Of a DNA stretch of 64,000 bases, positions 35,742-46,300 are shown piece by piece. The translations under genes and the position numbers were made by a program. Position 1 is the first letter of the stretch, and each line of letters opens with the position of its first letter. Source of the DNA: Melioribacter roseus (GTDB taxonomy: Bacteria; Bacteroidota; Ignavibacteria; Ignavibacteriales; Melioribacteraceae); the NCBI GenBank assembly GCA_020722005.1, contig DYLP01000001.1, positions 62,001 through 126,000 on the forward strand. The letters run 5' to 3'. The notes under the pieces are model-generated. The model did not search any database. It saw only the letters and a program-made list of their open reading frames with translations, and was not told where the DNA came from.

Positions 35742-36543
35742 TATTATTTCTACTAATATTGAGTAAACCGTTATTTTTAATTTGCTCACTTACCATACCG
35801 AATCTTCTCTCTCTCGTCTGATAATCGGCAATGGCTTCGAGCAGATGCTTGCACCTGAAATCTGGCCAGAGAACATTGGAGATAAAAATTTCAGAATAAG
35901 CAATTTGCCAGAGTAAAAAGTTGCTAATTCGAAATTCGCCGCCGCTACGAATCAACAAATCTGGGTCGGGCAGACCGGCAGTATTTAAAAAATTTGAGAC
36001 GAGATTTTCGTCAATACTGTTTTTGTCTACCTTCCCATTTTCGACGTGCTCGATTATAGTTTTAATAGCTTCAACAAGTTCCCATCTGCCGCTGTAACTA
36101 AGAGCGAGATTGAGAGTCATTTTTGTATTCCCGGCGGTTTTGGCAATTGCTAGGTCGAGTTCGTTTTTTACTATGTTTGGCAAAATATTTTTATTGCCAA
36201 TGGTTGTAAGACGAATATTATTTTGATTTAGTTCGTCGGTTTCGGTTTGAAGACTTTTAACAATGAGTCGCATCAAAGTGGAAACTTCGTCCTTTGGACG
36301 ACGCCAGTTTTCTGTCGAAAAAGTATAGAGTGTAAGGACGTCCACGCCGAGTGCAACACAGGCTTCTACAACAATTCGAACAATTTCGACTCCTTTTCTG
36401 TGACCAGCTACTCTGGGTAAATTTCTTTTTTTAGCCCATCGTCCATTACCGTCCATAATGATTGCAATATGACGCGGTATGTTTCCCTTGCTTTTAATTT
36501 CTTCGATAGCCTGAAGTTCTTTATTTGTCAGCTTCTTTCTCAA
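35710..36543 (-). CDS. uppS: Isoprenyl transferase (undecaprenyl diphosphate synthase)
   Basis: 277 residues of the cis-prenyltransferase family, supplying the lipid carrier for peptidoglycan and LPS. Motifs: HIAIIMDGNGRWAKKR (residues ~21-36) with the catalytic Asp, GHRKGVEIVR, TLYTFSTENWRRP, and DLLIRSGGEFRISNFLLWQIAYSEIF near the C-terminus. The start is TTG at 36543; no upstream ATG exists and the next Met lies inside the active site. The 3' end overlaps bamA. This uppS-bamA-skp-lpx order is a conserved envelope block. Confidence 0.96.
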   Translation of the reverse strand: MRKKLTNKELQAIEEIKSKGNIPRHIAIIMDGNGRWAKKRNLPRVAGHRKGVEIVRIVVEACVALGVDVLTLYTFSTENWRRPKDEVSTLMRLIVKSLQTETDELNQNNIRLTTIGNKNILPNIVKNELDLAIAKTAGNTKMTLNLALSYSGRWELVEAIKTIIEHVENGKVDKNSIDENLVSNFLNTAGLPDPDLLIRSGGEFRISNFLLWQIAYSEIFISNVLWPDFRCKHLLEAIADYQTRERRFGMVSEQIKNNGLLNISRNNNGDIKKIIEF

Positions 36544-36751
36544 AGTAGATTTTTAACCCCCAGTCTGAAATAAAAATAGTTGCACTTTATACAATTATCA
36601 ATGCAAATTGTTGTCATCTAATTTCTATAAACTCCTAAAAAGAGCGAAAGCAAAGATATTAATTTTTTAACGATATATCGATGTTTTGTAAAATTTAATT
36701 TTAAGAAGGGCAAAAGATATAAAAAAATTTTATTTTTCGAGCCGTAATAAT

Positions 36752-36825
36752 GGCGCGTTCGTCTAGCGGTCGAGGACGCCGCCCTCTCAAGGCGGAGACC
36801 ACGGGTTCGAATCCCGTACGCGCTA
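36752..36825 (+). tRNA. tRNA-Glu (anticodon CTC)
   Basis: A 74-base cloverleaf folds well: acceptor GGCGCGT/ACGCGCT (first pair G-U), D stem GTCT/GGAC, anticodon stem CCGCC/GGCGG with loop CTCTCAA giving anticodon CTC, five-base variable loop, and T stem ACGGG/CCCGT with TTCGAAT loop. The discriminator is A and the CCA end is not encoded. The surrounding 36544-36881 stretch otherwise holds only AT-rich sequence with no further gene seen. It lies between the divergent uppS and nth genes. Confidence 0.95.
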
Positions 36826-36881
36826 CAATTGCTTTGAACAAATTAGAACTTAATTCCTCTATTTTTTCCAAATGAGGATAG

Positions 36882-37529
36882 ATGAATTCCGAAGTAAAAA
36901 GAGCCGGAAAAATTTTTCAGATTCTCAAAGAAGAATACCCTAATGCAAAACCGGCGCTCAATTATAAGTCCCCTTTTGAACTCCTGATAGCTACAATATT
37001 ATCCGCACAATGCACAGATGAACGCGTCAATATCGTTACTGAAAAATTATTTAAAAAGTATAAAAAACCGGAAGATTATATTAAAGTTAAGAACGAAGAA
37101 CTCGAAAAGGATATCTTTTCAACTGGCTTTTATAAACAAAAAGCAAAAAGTATAAAAAATTGTTGCAGTGAATTGATTAAAAAATATGAAGGTAAAGTGC
37201 CAGCTGATTTTCAAGCTTTGACAAAATTGCCAGGAGTTGGGAGAAAAACAGCCTCTGTGGTAGCCGGTAACGCTTTTGGTATCCCTTCGATAGCCGTCGA
37301 TACGCATGTCGTTAGATTATCTAATTTGCTCGGGTTTGTGGATTCAAACGACCCCAAGAAAATTGAAATTAAACTGAAAGAATTATTGCCTGAGGAATTA
37401 TGGATTGTTTCCTCGCACCTTTTAATGAATCACGGTCGTAAAGTCTGCATAGCCCGTCGTCCCAGATGCGAAGAATGCATTATATTAAATTATTGCCCTT
37501 CGAAATACAAAAATAAGGTGGTCAAATGA
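36882..37529 (+). CDS. nth: Endonuclease III (DNA glycosylase / AP lyase)
   Basis: 215 residues. Removes oxidised pyrimidines in base-excision repair. The helix-hairpin-helix is LTKLPGVGRKTASVVAGNAFG with the catalytic Lys in GRKT, and the catalytic Asp lies in AVDTHVVRLSNLLG. A C-terminal 4Fe-4S cluster motif C-x6-C-x2-C-x5-C is complete (CIARRPRCEECIILNYC). GAGG precedes the ATG. The stop overlaps the HD gene by four bases. Confidence 0.97.
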   Translation: MNSEVKRAGKIFQILKEEYPNAKPALNYKSPFELLIATILSAQCTDERVNIVTEKLFKKYKKPEDYIKVKNEELEKDIFSTGFYKQKAKSIKNCCSELIKKYEGKVPADFQALTKLPGVGRKTASVVAGNAFGIPSIAVDTHVVRLSNLLGFVDSNDPKKIEIKLKELLPEELWIVSSHLLMNHGRKVCIARRPRCEECIILNYCPSKYKNKVVK

Positions 37530-38092
37530 ACGATAAAATGAGAGACAGAAATTATTGTATGAATTTGTTAACACAGTATACAAAAAGCGAAAGCCTGATA
37601 AAACACGCTTTGGCGGTGGAATCGTGTGTACGAGCTTATGCGGATAAATTCGGAGAAGATACAGAGTACTGGGGCAATGTAGCCCTCTTACACGATTTCG
37701 ACTATGAAATGTATCCGTCTGCCGAAGAGCATCCTTACAAAGGTGCAGAAATTCTAAAAGAACTTGGTTTTGAGGAGGAATTTATAAACGCCATCCTTTC
37801 TCATGCCGATTATACGAAAGTGGAAAGGAATAGCCTTTTGAAAAAAACTTTGTATGCCTGCGACGAACTTGCCGGATTTATTACGGCGGTCACATACGTC
37901 CGCCCATCTAAGTCGATTGATGAAGTAGAAGTTAAATCGGTATTGAAGAAAATGAAGGACAAAGATTTTGCCAGAGCCGTAAACAGGGAGGACATTAAAA
38001 AAGGTGCAGAAGAATTAGGAATTCCACTTGACGAGCATATTCAATTTTGTATCGATGCAATGAAAAAGAACAAAGAAATTCTCGGGCTGTAA
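37526..38092 (+). CDS. HD-domain hydrolase
   Basis: 188 residues. The metal-binding HD motif is present as ALLHDFDYEMYP (~62-73), with an earlier HALAVE His and later HPYKGAEIL and ILSHADYT histidines, the signature of small HD-superfamily phosphohydrolases of the predicted-hydrolase type. The substrate is unknown. It overlaps nth by four bases (ATGA), so a nucleotide-related role is possible but only inferred. A promoter-like sequence for the next operon starts about 45 bases after its stop. Confidence 0.9.
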   Translation: MNDKMRDRNYCMNLLTQYTKSESLIKHALAVESCVRAYADKFGEDTEYWGNVALLHDFDYEMYPSAEEHPYKGAEILKELGFEEEFINAILSHADYTKVERNSLLKKTLYACDELAGFITAVTYVRPSKSIDEVEVKSVLKKMKDKDFARAVNREDIKKGAEELGIPLDEHIQFCIDAMKKNKEILGL

Positions 38093-38137
38093 AAACCCTT
38101 TGTTATTTAACTCGAATGGAAAATATTTGATTTAAAC

Positions 38138-38165
38138 TTGACAAGTTGATGATATCTTCTATAAA
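38138..38165 (+). promoter_or_regulatory. Candidate housekeeping promoter of the porU-porV operon
   Basis: TTGACA (38138-38143), a 16-base spacer, then TATAAA (38160-38165). This gives an untranslated leader of about 90 bases before porU. It matches the general sigma-70 consensus rather than the Bacteroidetes-specific -7/-33 type. Confidence 0.55.
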
Positions 38166-38261
38166 TTTGATTCCCAAAATATCAGGGAGAAATATTATAG
38201 AGAATTTCCGCTACCTTAATTTTGTTTATTTTTAATGTTATTTTAAAAAATAAGTTATCTG

Positions 38262-41200
38262 ATGAAAACAAAATTCTCTGTAATATTTCTCATAATATTG
38301 ACGTCGATTGTAGCAGGTCAGGATATACATGTCCTCAAATCCACACAATCAGAGTTTGTTTTCGATTACGTTCCAAATATAAAAGACACAAACTTTTTCG
38401 TTTATAACGGGAGAAATTACGTCTCGCTGGAGATAGAGGGAACTTATATTGAAAACGAGAACTTCCCGGATTCGGTACAGTTACCTGTCAGAGAATTCAA
38501 ACTCGGTGTTGCCAGCGAAACGGGAAATACAATTCAGATATTATTTGTTGAAGAAAGCCAGATTGATGGAATTTATTCATTCGATAGAACCCCAAATACT
38601 TTAACACAACAAAGAAAACGAGATTTCATCACATTCGGCGAATATGGATTAATAAGGAATTTACCATTCCAGTCATTTTTAATTTATCCAGTTAGAATTG
38701 ATGCTGAAACGGGGGAGACGCACGTAATTAAAAGATTGAGAGTACGCATTAATTTATCTTCTTCGAACCGTGAAAAAATTCCTGTTGAAGAGGACTTCTT
38801 GCAATATTCAGTACTAAACTGGAATGTAGCCCGGAACTGGGGAGTTAACCAGAGTCGTCTATCGAAAGTAAATGTACCGATATTTTCGTCAGGCAAATGG
38901 TTTCGCTTCGAAGCTGATGAAGAAGGGATTTATAAAATAGATAAATCTTTTCTCGAATCGATGGGCATCAACATTGCTGAAGTCGATCCAAAAACAATTA
39001 AGATTTATTCCGTGAATGGTTATGCCCTACCAGAAAATATCGAGGACGAATCGATTGGTTTTAACGAAAACGCAATTTACATAAAAGGCGAAGAAGATGG
39101 AGTATTCAACGACGGTGACTATATTTTGTTTTATTCGAGAGGAATTCAATCCTGGGAATACAATAAGAGTAGATACGCAATTCAAAGAGTCAAAAATCCA
39201 TTTACGAGAAAAAATTATTTTTGGCTTACATTCGGAGGAAATGAAGGGAAAAGAATGCCTGAAAAACCTTCGTTAAATTCGTCCGACGCTTATAAGCAAA
39301 ATACAACTCTTTCTTATGTATTTAGTGATAAAGACAGCGTTAAAATTGCAGCATCGGGAAGAGATTATTTTGGAGATGTGTTTTCAGGCTCACGTCGAGA
39401 AAGAATTTATTTGAATACTTTGTACAGCTTGGTTCCTGGCACAAAAATCAATTATAAATTCAGGCTTATCAATACTTCCTCAGACTTTATCAATTACTCT
39501 GTGAGAGAGAGTAACCAGCTAATTTATTCCGGTTCAATATCACTGAATGCCAGATACTCTTATACATACGGAATGCAGAGCGTTGGAACGGCTTCTTATT
39601 CAAACCAATTAACGGATAACCGTAGTAATTTAAAATTCACGGTCAATACAAACATCTCTTCTGCCAGCGTCTATCTCGATTATTTTGAAATAGAATATCA
39701 AAGATATCTACAATCGACGATGGATTTCCTGATTTTCTTTTCTAAAGATACTAATGCGACCATTGAATACAGAATTACTGACTTTTCAAACAGCGATATA
39801 TTTGCATTCGATTTAACCAATCCATACAACGTTAATATAGTTACTGGAGCTTATATAAGCGGTGGTGAGATAAGATTCCAATCGCAGGAAAACAAACACA
39901 ATGTATCAAAATATATTGCGTTAAATTCATCTGCTTTCAAGACTCCTGCAAACGGCACACAGATTACGCCGACTGATATTCTGAGTAATGTTTCTGGCAG
40001 TCGTATGATTGTAATAACTAATAAATATTTCAAAGAGCAGGCAGAAAGATACGCTGCCTACAGAAATTCGGAATCGTCCGACCCTCTTTCAACTTCGATT
40101 TATTACGTCGACGATATTATGAATCAGTTCAGTGGCGGCATGCTCGAACCGACTTCAATACGCAACTTTCTCAAATATGCTTACGACAATTGGCAAACCA
40201 AACCCCAATATGTGCTATTCTTTGGTGACGGGGACTATGATTATTTGAACGTCGTGCCAGAAGATACCGACAAAAACTTTGTACCCACTTATCAAACAGA
40301 AGAGTCGCTTAGTGAAATTAACTCATATTCGACTGATGATTACTACGCCAGAGTTTCCGGCATCGACAAAGCAGTGGACCTTGCTACTGGCAGATTGGCT
40401 GTACAAACACTCTCCGACGCCGAAGCAGTAGTCGATAAAATAAAAAAATATGAACGAGAATCATCTACGGGACCCTGGCGTTATCGGATAACATTAATTG
40501 CGGATGATGGTCTTACGTCAGAAGGTGACGACACTTCACTCCACACACGGCAATCGGAGGAACTGATACTCAGAAGAATATCGAGTGCATACGATTTGAA
40601 TAAAATTTATCTTGTCGCCTACCCTACAGTTATTACGGGACTTGGCAGAAGAAAACCGGAAGTAAACAAAGCTATCGTTAATGCGTTTAACAATGGTACA
40701 TTGCTTGCGAATTATATCGGTCATGGAAATCCCAATACTTGGGCTCATGAATATGTATTCGAAAAAGCTACTACAATTCCTCAGTTGAAAAATTCAGAGT
40801 TTTTCTTTCTTACAGCTGCCACCTGCGATTTTGGAAAGTATGACGATATGAGTGAACAAAGCTCGACAGAATTAATGGTCAATATGCCTGATGGCGGCGC
40901 AATAGGAATTTTTACAGCCGCTCGCGTTGTTTATGCAACTTCCAACGCAGCTATAAACGACACTTTCTACACATATCTTTTCAAACGTACAACTGAAGGA
41001 AAACCATTACGAATCGGCGACGTTTTTATGCTCACAAAACAAAATCGTACGGCAATAAACGACGAGAAATTTCATCTGTTTTGCGACCCGTCGCTCAGGC
41101 TAAAAATTCCGGCAGAAAATGCAAAAATTGATTCAGTCAATGGAACGCCGGTTAATCAAACGGTTCAAATTAACGCTCTCGGTAGTGTGAATATAAAAGG

Positions 41201-42161
41201 TTCACTCGAACAAAATTCAGCTTTTAATGGTGAAGCAATCATCAGCGTTTACGATTCTGAAAGAAGAGTCTATTATGACGAAATAAATTATAGCGTTATT
41301 ATGCCAGGTGGTTTGATCTACAGAGGAAGATCTTCGGTCGAAAATAGTAAATACAGCACAGAGTTTGTCGTACCCAAAGACATCTCGTACGAAAATAAAA
41401 ATGGCAAAATTACAGCTTATGTTTTCAATGAAAATAATGACGCCGTCGGTTACACCAATAATGTGATTGTTGGAGGCACGAATCCAAATGCAGTTAACGA
41501 CGGCAAGGGTCCCGAAATTGAAATCTATTTCGATAACGAAGAATTTGACAATGCTTATCTTGTAAATCCAGATTTTACTCTTATCGTTAAATTATTCGAC
41601 GAAACGGGTCTTAATACAACGGGAACAGGTATTGGTCATAAACTCGAAGGAATCCTGGACGGCGACGAAAACAATGCCATCGACTTTACGAATTATTTCG
41701 TTGGAGATTTGAATTCCGGCGGCAAGTCGGGAGCGGTTAAGTATAAATTTACGTCTCTTTCTGAAGGCGAGCATAATATTAAAATCAAAGCATGGGATGT
41801 GTTTAATAATTTTTCCGAAACCGAAGTCTATTTTACTGTAGTTAGTAAAAACGATGAACTCTATTTAAGAAATGTTTATAATTATCCCAATCCTTTTTCT
41901 TCTTCAACTACTTTTACGTTTCAGCATAATGTAAATAGTGCCTTAGATGTAAAAATTAAAATCTACACTGTGGCAGGAAGACTGATTAAAGAAATTGAAG
42001 AATATTCGGTTATGGATCGCTTTGTGAGAATTGACTGGGACGGTAGAGATGAAGACGGGAACTCATTGGCAAATGGAACTTATTTATATAAAATTGTGGC
42101 GCAAACTACAGATGGTTCTTTTAAAAAGAGTGCGCTCGGTAAGTTGTCGATAATTAGATAA
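38262..42161 (+). CDS. porU: Type IX secretion system sortase PorU (C25-like cysteine peptidase)
   Basis: 1299 residues with an N-terminal signal peptide (MKTKFSVIFLIILTSIVAGQ). An N-terminal beta region (~20-560) leads into a gingipain-like C25 domain (~575-960) with catalytic His821 in YIGHGN and Cys855 in TAATCDFG. The C-terminal ~95 residues form a T9SS-type/FlgD-like Ig domain (YNYPNPFSSSTTFTF ... ANGTYLYKIVA). PorU sits at the outer membrane and removes C-terminal signals from T9SS cargo, attaching them to the surface. The partner porV is 22 bases downstream. Other T9SS core genes (porK-N, sov/sprA, porP/Q) are not in this window. Confidence 0.93.
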   Translation: MKTKFSVIFLIILTSIVAGQDIHVLKSTQSEFVFDYVPNIKDTNFFVYNGRNYVSLEIEGTYIENENFPDSVQLPVREFKLGVASETGNTIQILFVEESQIDGIYSFDRTPNTLTQQRKRDFITFGEYGLIRNLPFQSFLIYPVRIDAETGETHVIKRLRVRINLSSSNREKIPVEEDFLQYSVLNWNVARNWGVNQSRLSKVNVPIFSSGKWFRFEADEEGIYKIDKSFLESMGINIAEVDPKTIKIYSVNGYALPENIEDESIGFNENAIYIKGEEDGVFNDGDYILFYSRGIQSWEYNKSRYAIQRVKNPFTRKNYFWLTFGGNEGKRMPEKPSLNSSDAYKQNTTLSYVFSDKDSVKIAASGRDYFGDVFSGSRRERIYLNTLYSLVPGTKINYKFRLINTSSDFINYSVRESNQLIYSGSISLNARYSYTYGMQSVGTASYSNQLTDNRSNLKFTVNTNISSASVYLDYFEIEYQRYLQSTMDFLIFFSKDTNATIEYRITDFSNSDIFAFDLTNPYNVNIVTGAYISGGEIRFQSQENKHNVSKYIALNSSAFKTPANGTQITPTDILSNVSGSRMIVITNKYFKEQAERYAAYRNSESSDPLSTSIYYVDDIMNQFSGGMLEPTSIRNFLKYAYDNWQTKPQYVLFFGDGDYDYLNVVPEDTDKNFVPTYQTEESLSEINSYSTDDYYARVSGIDKAVDLATGRLAVQTLSDAEAVVDKIKKYERESSTGPWRYRITLIADDGLTSEGDDTSLHTRQSEELILRRISSAYDLNKIYLVAYPTVITGLGRRKPEVNKAIVNAFNNGTLLANYIGHGNPNTWAHEYVFEKATTIPQLKNSEFFFLTAATCDFGKYDDMSEQSSTELMVNMPDGGAIGIFTAARVVYATSNAAINDTFYTYLFKRTTEGKPLRIGDVFMLTKQNRTAINDEKFHLFCDPSLRLKIPAENAKIDSVNGTPVNQTVQINALGSVNIKGSLEQNSAFNGEAIISVYDSERRVYYDEINYSVIMPGGLIYRGRSSVENSKYSTEFVVPKDISYENKNGKITAYVFNENNDAVGYTNNVIVGGTNPNAVNDGKGPEIEIYFDNEEFDNAYLVNPDFTLIVKLFDETGLNTTGTGIGHKLEGILDGDENNAIDFTNYFVGDLNSGGKSGAVKYKFTSLSEGEHNIKIKAWDVFNNFSETEVYFTVVSKNDELYLRNVYNYPNPFSSSTTFTFQHNVNSALDVKIKIYTVAGRLIKEIEEYSVMDRFVRIDWDGRDEDGNSLANGTYLYKIVAQTTDGSFKKSALGKLSIIR

Positions 42162-42167
42162 AAACTC

Positions 42168-42175
42168 AAGGAGGT
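42168..42175 (+). promoter_or_regulatory. Strong ribosome binding site of porV
   Basis: AAGGAGGT is a full match to the anti-Shine-Dalgarno complement, eight bases before the porV ATG. Most genes around it show only GGAG or weaker sites, so PorV is probably made in excess over PorU from the same message. Confidence 0.7.
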
Positions 42176-42183
42176 ATAAAAAA

Positions 42184-43374
42184 ATGAAAAGAATTATTTT
42201 GATTCCGATGATTATGTTGATGATGGTTGGAATCGGTTCAGAAATAAAAGCACAGGGGGAAGCGGCATTGCCCTTCCTTTTAATTGCTCCAGATTCAAGA
42301 GCTGGAGGAATTGGCGAATCCGGCACCGGACTGGCAGATAATTCCGCAGCGATATTCTGGAACCCCGCTGGAATCGCTTTTTTGACGGGTTCAGAAGTCA
42401 GCTTTACACACAGTAACTGGCTGCCGCAATTTCATCTCGATTTATTTTACGACTATGCAACTTATCGTCAATTTATTGAAGATCTAAACGGCAGTATTAC
42501 AGCGAGCGTAACATACATGAACTACGGAGAAATTGTGCGTACGGGCTCTGATTCGCCTGAACCAATTGGAACTTTTAGATCATTCGATGCTGCTCTTACA
42601 CTCGGTTACGCAACTAAATTGAGCAATGATTGGGGGCTCGGATTGAACTTCCGTATTATTCATAGTAGATTGGCAGACAAACCGACTGAAGCCGAACAGG
42701 GTAAAGGTGTTGCCACTACAGTCAGTTTCGACGTGGGAGCAATGTGGCGTCCTGAACACCTGAGTTTGCCTTTAATAGGTGATCTGAGCAATCGATTTAG
42801 TATCGGTATGAATCTCAGCAATATCGGTCCAAAAATTTATTACATCGATCAGGCACAGGCTGACCCTATTCCAACAAACTTCAGACTTGGAATTGCCACT
42901 CGCCTTTATCAGGACGATTTTAATTCGATTACAATGACGCTCGATTTCAGCAAATTATTGGTCGACAAAGGCGAAGCATTTCGCGGGGAAGTCGACAGTA
43001 CTGCCACTCCGAAACAACGTAAAGACTTTTACGAAGCAATCTTCACTGCATGGGCAGATCAACCCCTTAGTGAAGAAATAAGAGATATTACTACGGCAGT
43101 TGGCCTCGAATACTGGTATGGTCAACCAGGAGATTTTATGTTTGCTTTGAGAGCGGGATATTTTTATGAAGACCCATCATTTGGAAACAGAAAATTCATT
43201 ACTATCGGCGCAGGCATCAGATACGATATGTACGGATTTGATTTCAGTTATTTAACTACCGATGTATTTAAGGAAGGCGAAAATCACCCGCTCAATAATA
43301 CATTACGTTTCACCATCTTTATCGGGTGGGGAGGCGTTTCTCAAACTCAATTAGGTTTTCCCAGAGGCATTTAA
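42184..43374 (+). CDS. porV: Type IX secretion system outer-membrane protein PorV
   Basis: 396 residues. A signal peptide (~1-24) is followed by the family N-terminus LPFLLIAPDSRAGGIGESGTG and DNSAAIFWNPAGIAFL, then a FadL-like beta-barrel with alternating aromatic strands. PorV binds T9SS cargo at the outer face and hands it to PorU for cleavage. It is next to porU, as expected for this pair. The ORF is complete and the start is set by the strong AAGGAGGT site. Confidence 0.93.
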   Translation: MKRIILIPMIMLMMVGIGSEIKAQGEAALPFLLIAPDSRAGGIGESGTGLADNSAAIFWNPAGIAFLTGSEVSFTHSNWLPQFHLDLFYDYATYRQFIEDLNGSITASVTYMNYGEIVRTGSDSPEPIGTFRSFDAALTLGYATKLSNDWGLGLNFRIIHSRLADKPTEAEQGKGVATTVSFDVGAMWRPEHLSLPLIGDLSNRFSIGMNLSNIGPKIYYIDQAQADPIPTNFRLGIATRLYQDDFNSITMTLDFSKLLVDKGEAFRGEVDSTATPKQRKDFYEAIFTAWADQPLSEEIRDITTAVGLEYWYGQPGDFMFALRAGYFYEDPSFGNRKFITIGAGIRYDMYGFDFSYLTTDVFKEGENHPLNNTLRFTIFIGWGGVSQTQLGFPRGI

Positions 43375-43380
43375 TCGATC

Positions 43381-46300
43381 ATGAATAAATCAATTTTCAA
43401 AATATTTTTGTGGCTGGGAATATTAATTCCCGGCTTTTTATTTGCCAGTTCAAAGAGCGATAAGAAATTTTCAAAAGCTTACTCATCACCTCAGATTACT
43501 GCCGAGAATGTTGACCTTGGCAAACTGAAGATTCTGGCTGTTATGGTCGAATTCCAGAAAGACCAAGACGAATACACGTACGGGAATGGTAAGTTCGGTT
43601 CGGTTTATACTCAAAACTACGGCGATACCATAATTGATCCATTACCGCATGATCGAACTTATTTCGAAAATCACCTCGAATTTGCGAAAAATTACTTTAA
43701 AAAAGTTTCCAACGGCAAATTAAATATTGAATATACAGTGTTGCCTGAAATTATTACGGTCTCACAAACAATGCGTAACTATGCTCCACCGCTGAACAAT
43801 CCAGATGATTTAAGTGGACTGGCAAAATTTACTGAGGAAGTCTGGGCTTTGGCAGATTCGATATATACCGATGTCGATTTTTCTCAATACGACCTCTTTA
43901 CAATTTTTCATGCTGGAACTGGTGCGGCATTTTATCCTGCCGGCAAGATCGGCTACGAAAGAGATTTGCCTTCTGTATTCCTCGGATTTAACACTCTTCA
44001 AAAATATCTGGGCAATAATTTTTCTGGATTCCCTGTTAAGAAAAATTTTAAGATACGTAACAGTATTATTCTTCCCTCAACCGAATCGAAAGAAGTTGAA
44101 TCTTTCGGTAAAAAATATCTATATCAGATGTCCATCAACGGTTTGATCGTATCAAATATTGGAAGTTATTTCGGATTGCCGGATTTGTTCAATACTGAAA
44201 CGGGAGTTACGGCAATCGACAGATTCGGTTTAATGGACGGAAACGCTATTTTTGCCTACAGCGGTTTATTTCCGCCGGAACCATCTCCGTGGGAAAAAAT
44301 ATTTTTGGGCTGGGAAGAACCTGTAGTGCTGAATGCAAACGTCAGTAATATTCACCTTACGGCAAAACTTGCCGCTTTTGCGGGCGATACGGTTATAGTC
44401 AAAATACCAATAAACGACCATGAATATTTTCTAGTTGAAAATCGTCAGCGCGATGTTTATAAAGACGGAATTACAGTTACGTATAAAATTGGTGATAATG
44501 TTTATACGTTCCATACACAAAAAGACACAGGCAGATTTAGGTTCGATAATGCTGATACGCTGCAAGGCGTTGTTGTGGATGTAGACGAATTCGATTGGGC
44601 TGCCCCTGCTAACGGAATTGTTATATGGCATATTGACGAAAAAATTATTAACGAAAAATATGCCGAAAACAGAATTAATGCGGATTTGTACAACAAAGGT
44701 GTCGACATAGAAGAGGCAGACGGCATTCAAGATATCGGAGAACTGTTTAATACCGTTCTGGGCGAAGTATATGGCATTGCAGGCGAGGAAGATTTGTGGT
44801 ATAAAGGAAACAAAGCACGTTTTTATAAAAATCGATTCAGCAACGATACCAAACCGAACAGCAATTCTAACTACGGCGCTAAATCGTTTATTACCCTCGA
44901 TAACTTTTCAGAACCCGGAAATGTGATGACTTTCAACTTTAAAATCGGCAGCGATAAGTTTATCAAACTCGAAAGTATTCGCTTGGACGGCAACTATAAA
45001 TTTGTCGGAGGCCTGGATTACATACCGTACATTTTCCTTATTAACGATCATGACTTGCTTATTCGCAATATCGAATTGAAGTATACATTAGTATTCCCTG
45101 ACTTTTCGGAAGTTTACCCCTCAATATTCCGAACCTCATCGGATATTTTCATACTTGGAGCAAACAATAGACAATTTAACACTGTTAGATTGAATCCTAC
45201 CCTCGGTCAAATTAATTCACAAGCCAGCTTTAATTTTTCTGAAAACGAAGGCTCAAGAGTTGTTACTCCCATTTCACACCACGAGCGAAATCCTTATACT
45301 TTAGTGGGAACTGATATTTCCCGCTTGCTGATACTGGAGCATTTTACAGGTATTTACAATACGTTTGATTTCAATGAATACGGGAAAATTGTGCAGATTT
45401 CAGCTTACAGCATACAAAACGACTTTGCTTTGATTACCGATGGAGGATTTTTTATTAATGGTTCATTCCCTGACCACTTAAAAAGTACTGTTATTAAATT
45501 AAGTGGTAAGCCAATTAAATTAATTACGTTAAAAAAGCAGGACGGTAATAACGAGTTTATAGTCTTAAATGATAATAATACATTTGATATTGTAGCCGAT
45601 GGTAGCATCCGTAATAGTTTTGAAGTAAATACGACTTCTAAAATAAACGACTTTGCTATTTCAATAAATCAGGTTTCAGGGACTTATTCGATAATTGTCG
45701 CTGATAGTAATAAAATTCTGTCCTACAACAGTTATGGTATTTTAAACGATAATTTCCCGATAGCAGTTACTGGAAAATTAAACAATTACATTTTAACAAC
45801 TGATTTGAACAACGATCAAACTTGGGATATAATAGTTAGTTCCGTTGATGGAAATCTTTATGCATGGGACGGTACAAGCGCTGAGTTGTTGCCCGACTTT
45901 CCGTTATCAACAGGAACGGTTTTAAACGTTCCACCGATTTTAGTCCGCGCCTATGATCAAAGCGTCACGGATTTTAAAGCCGGCATAATCTATGTGGCAA
46001 TCGATTCGAACAATTATTTAAACAGCTGGTTTATTGCTGCCGACACTACTACGAATGGTTGGCATTCAGTTGGGGGGCTAAATTATTCATATACTGTTCA
46101 ATTGCCCGAAAGAAATGAAAGCGTTGAATATTTCCCGGAAAGCAAAGCTTACAATTGGCCTAATCCAGTCTACGGTAACGAAACGTATATAAGATATTTC
46201 GTAAAGGAAGATTCGGATGTCGAAGTGATAATACTCGACGCTGCAGGAGACTATGTGACGACTCTTAGAAGCGTTGGACGAGGAGGATTCGACAATGAGA

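Noticed and set aside
36544-36751. AT-rich gap between uppS and tRNA-Glu examined for a small RNA or regulator
   Set aside because: No stable hairpin with T-run, no good open frame and no recognisable riboswitch core.
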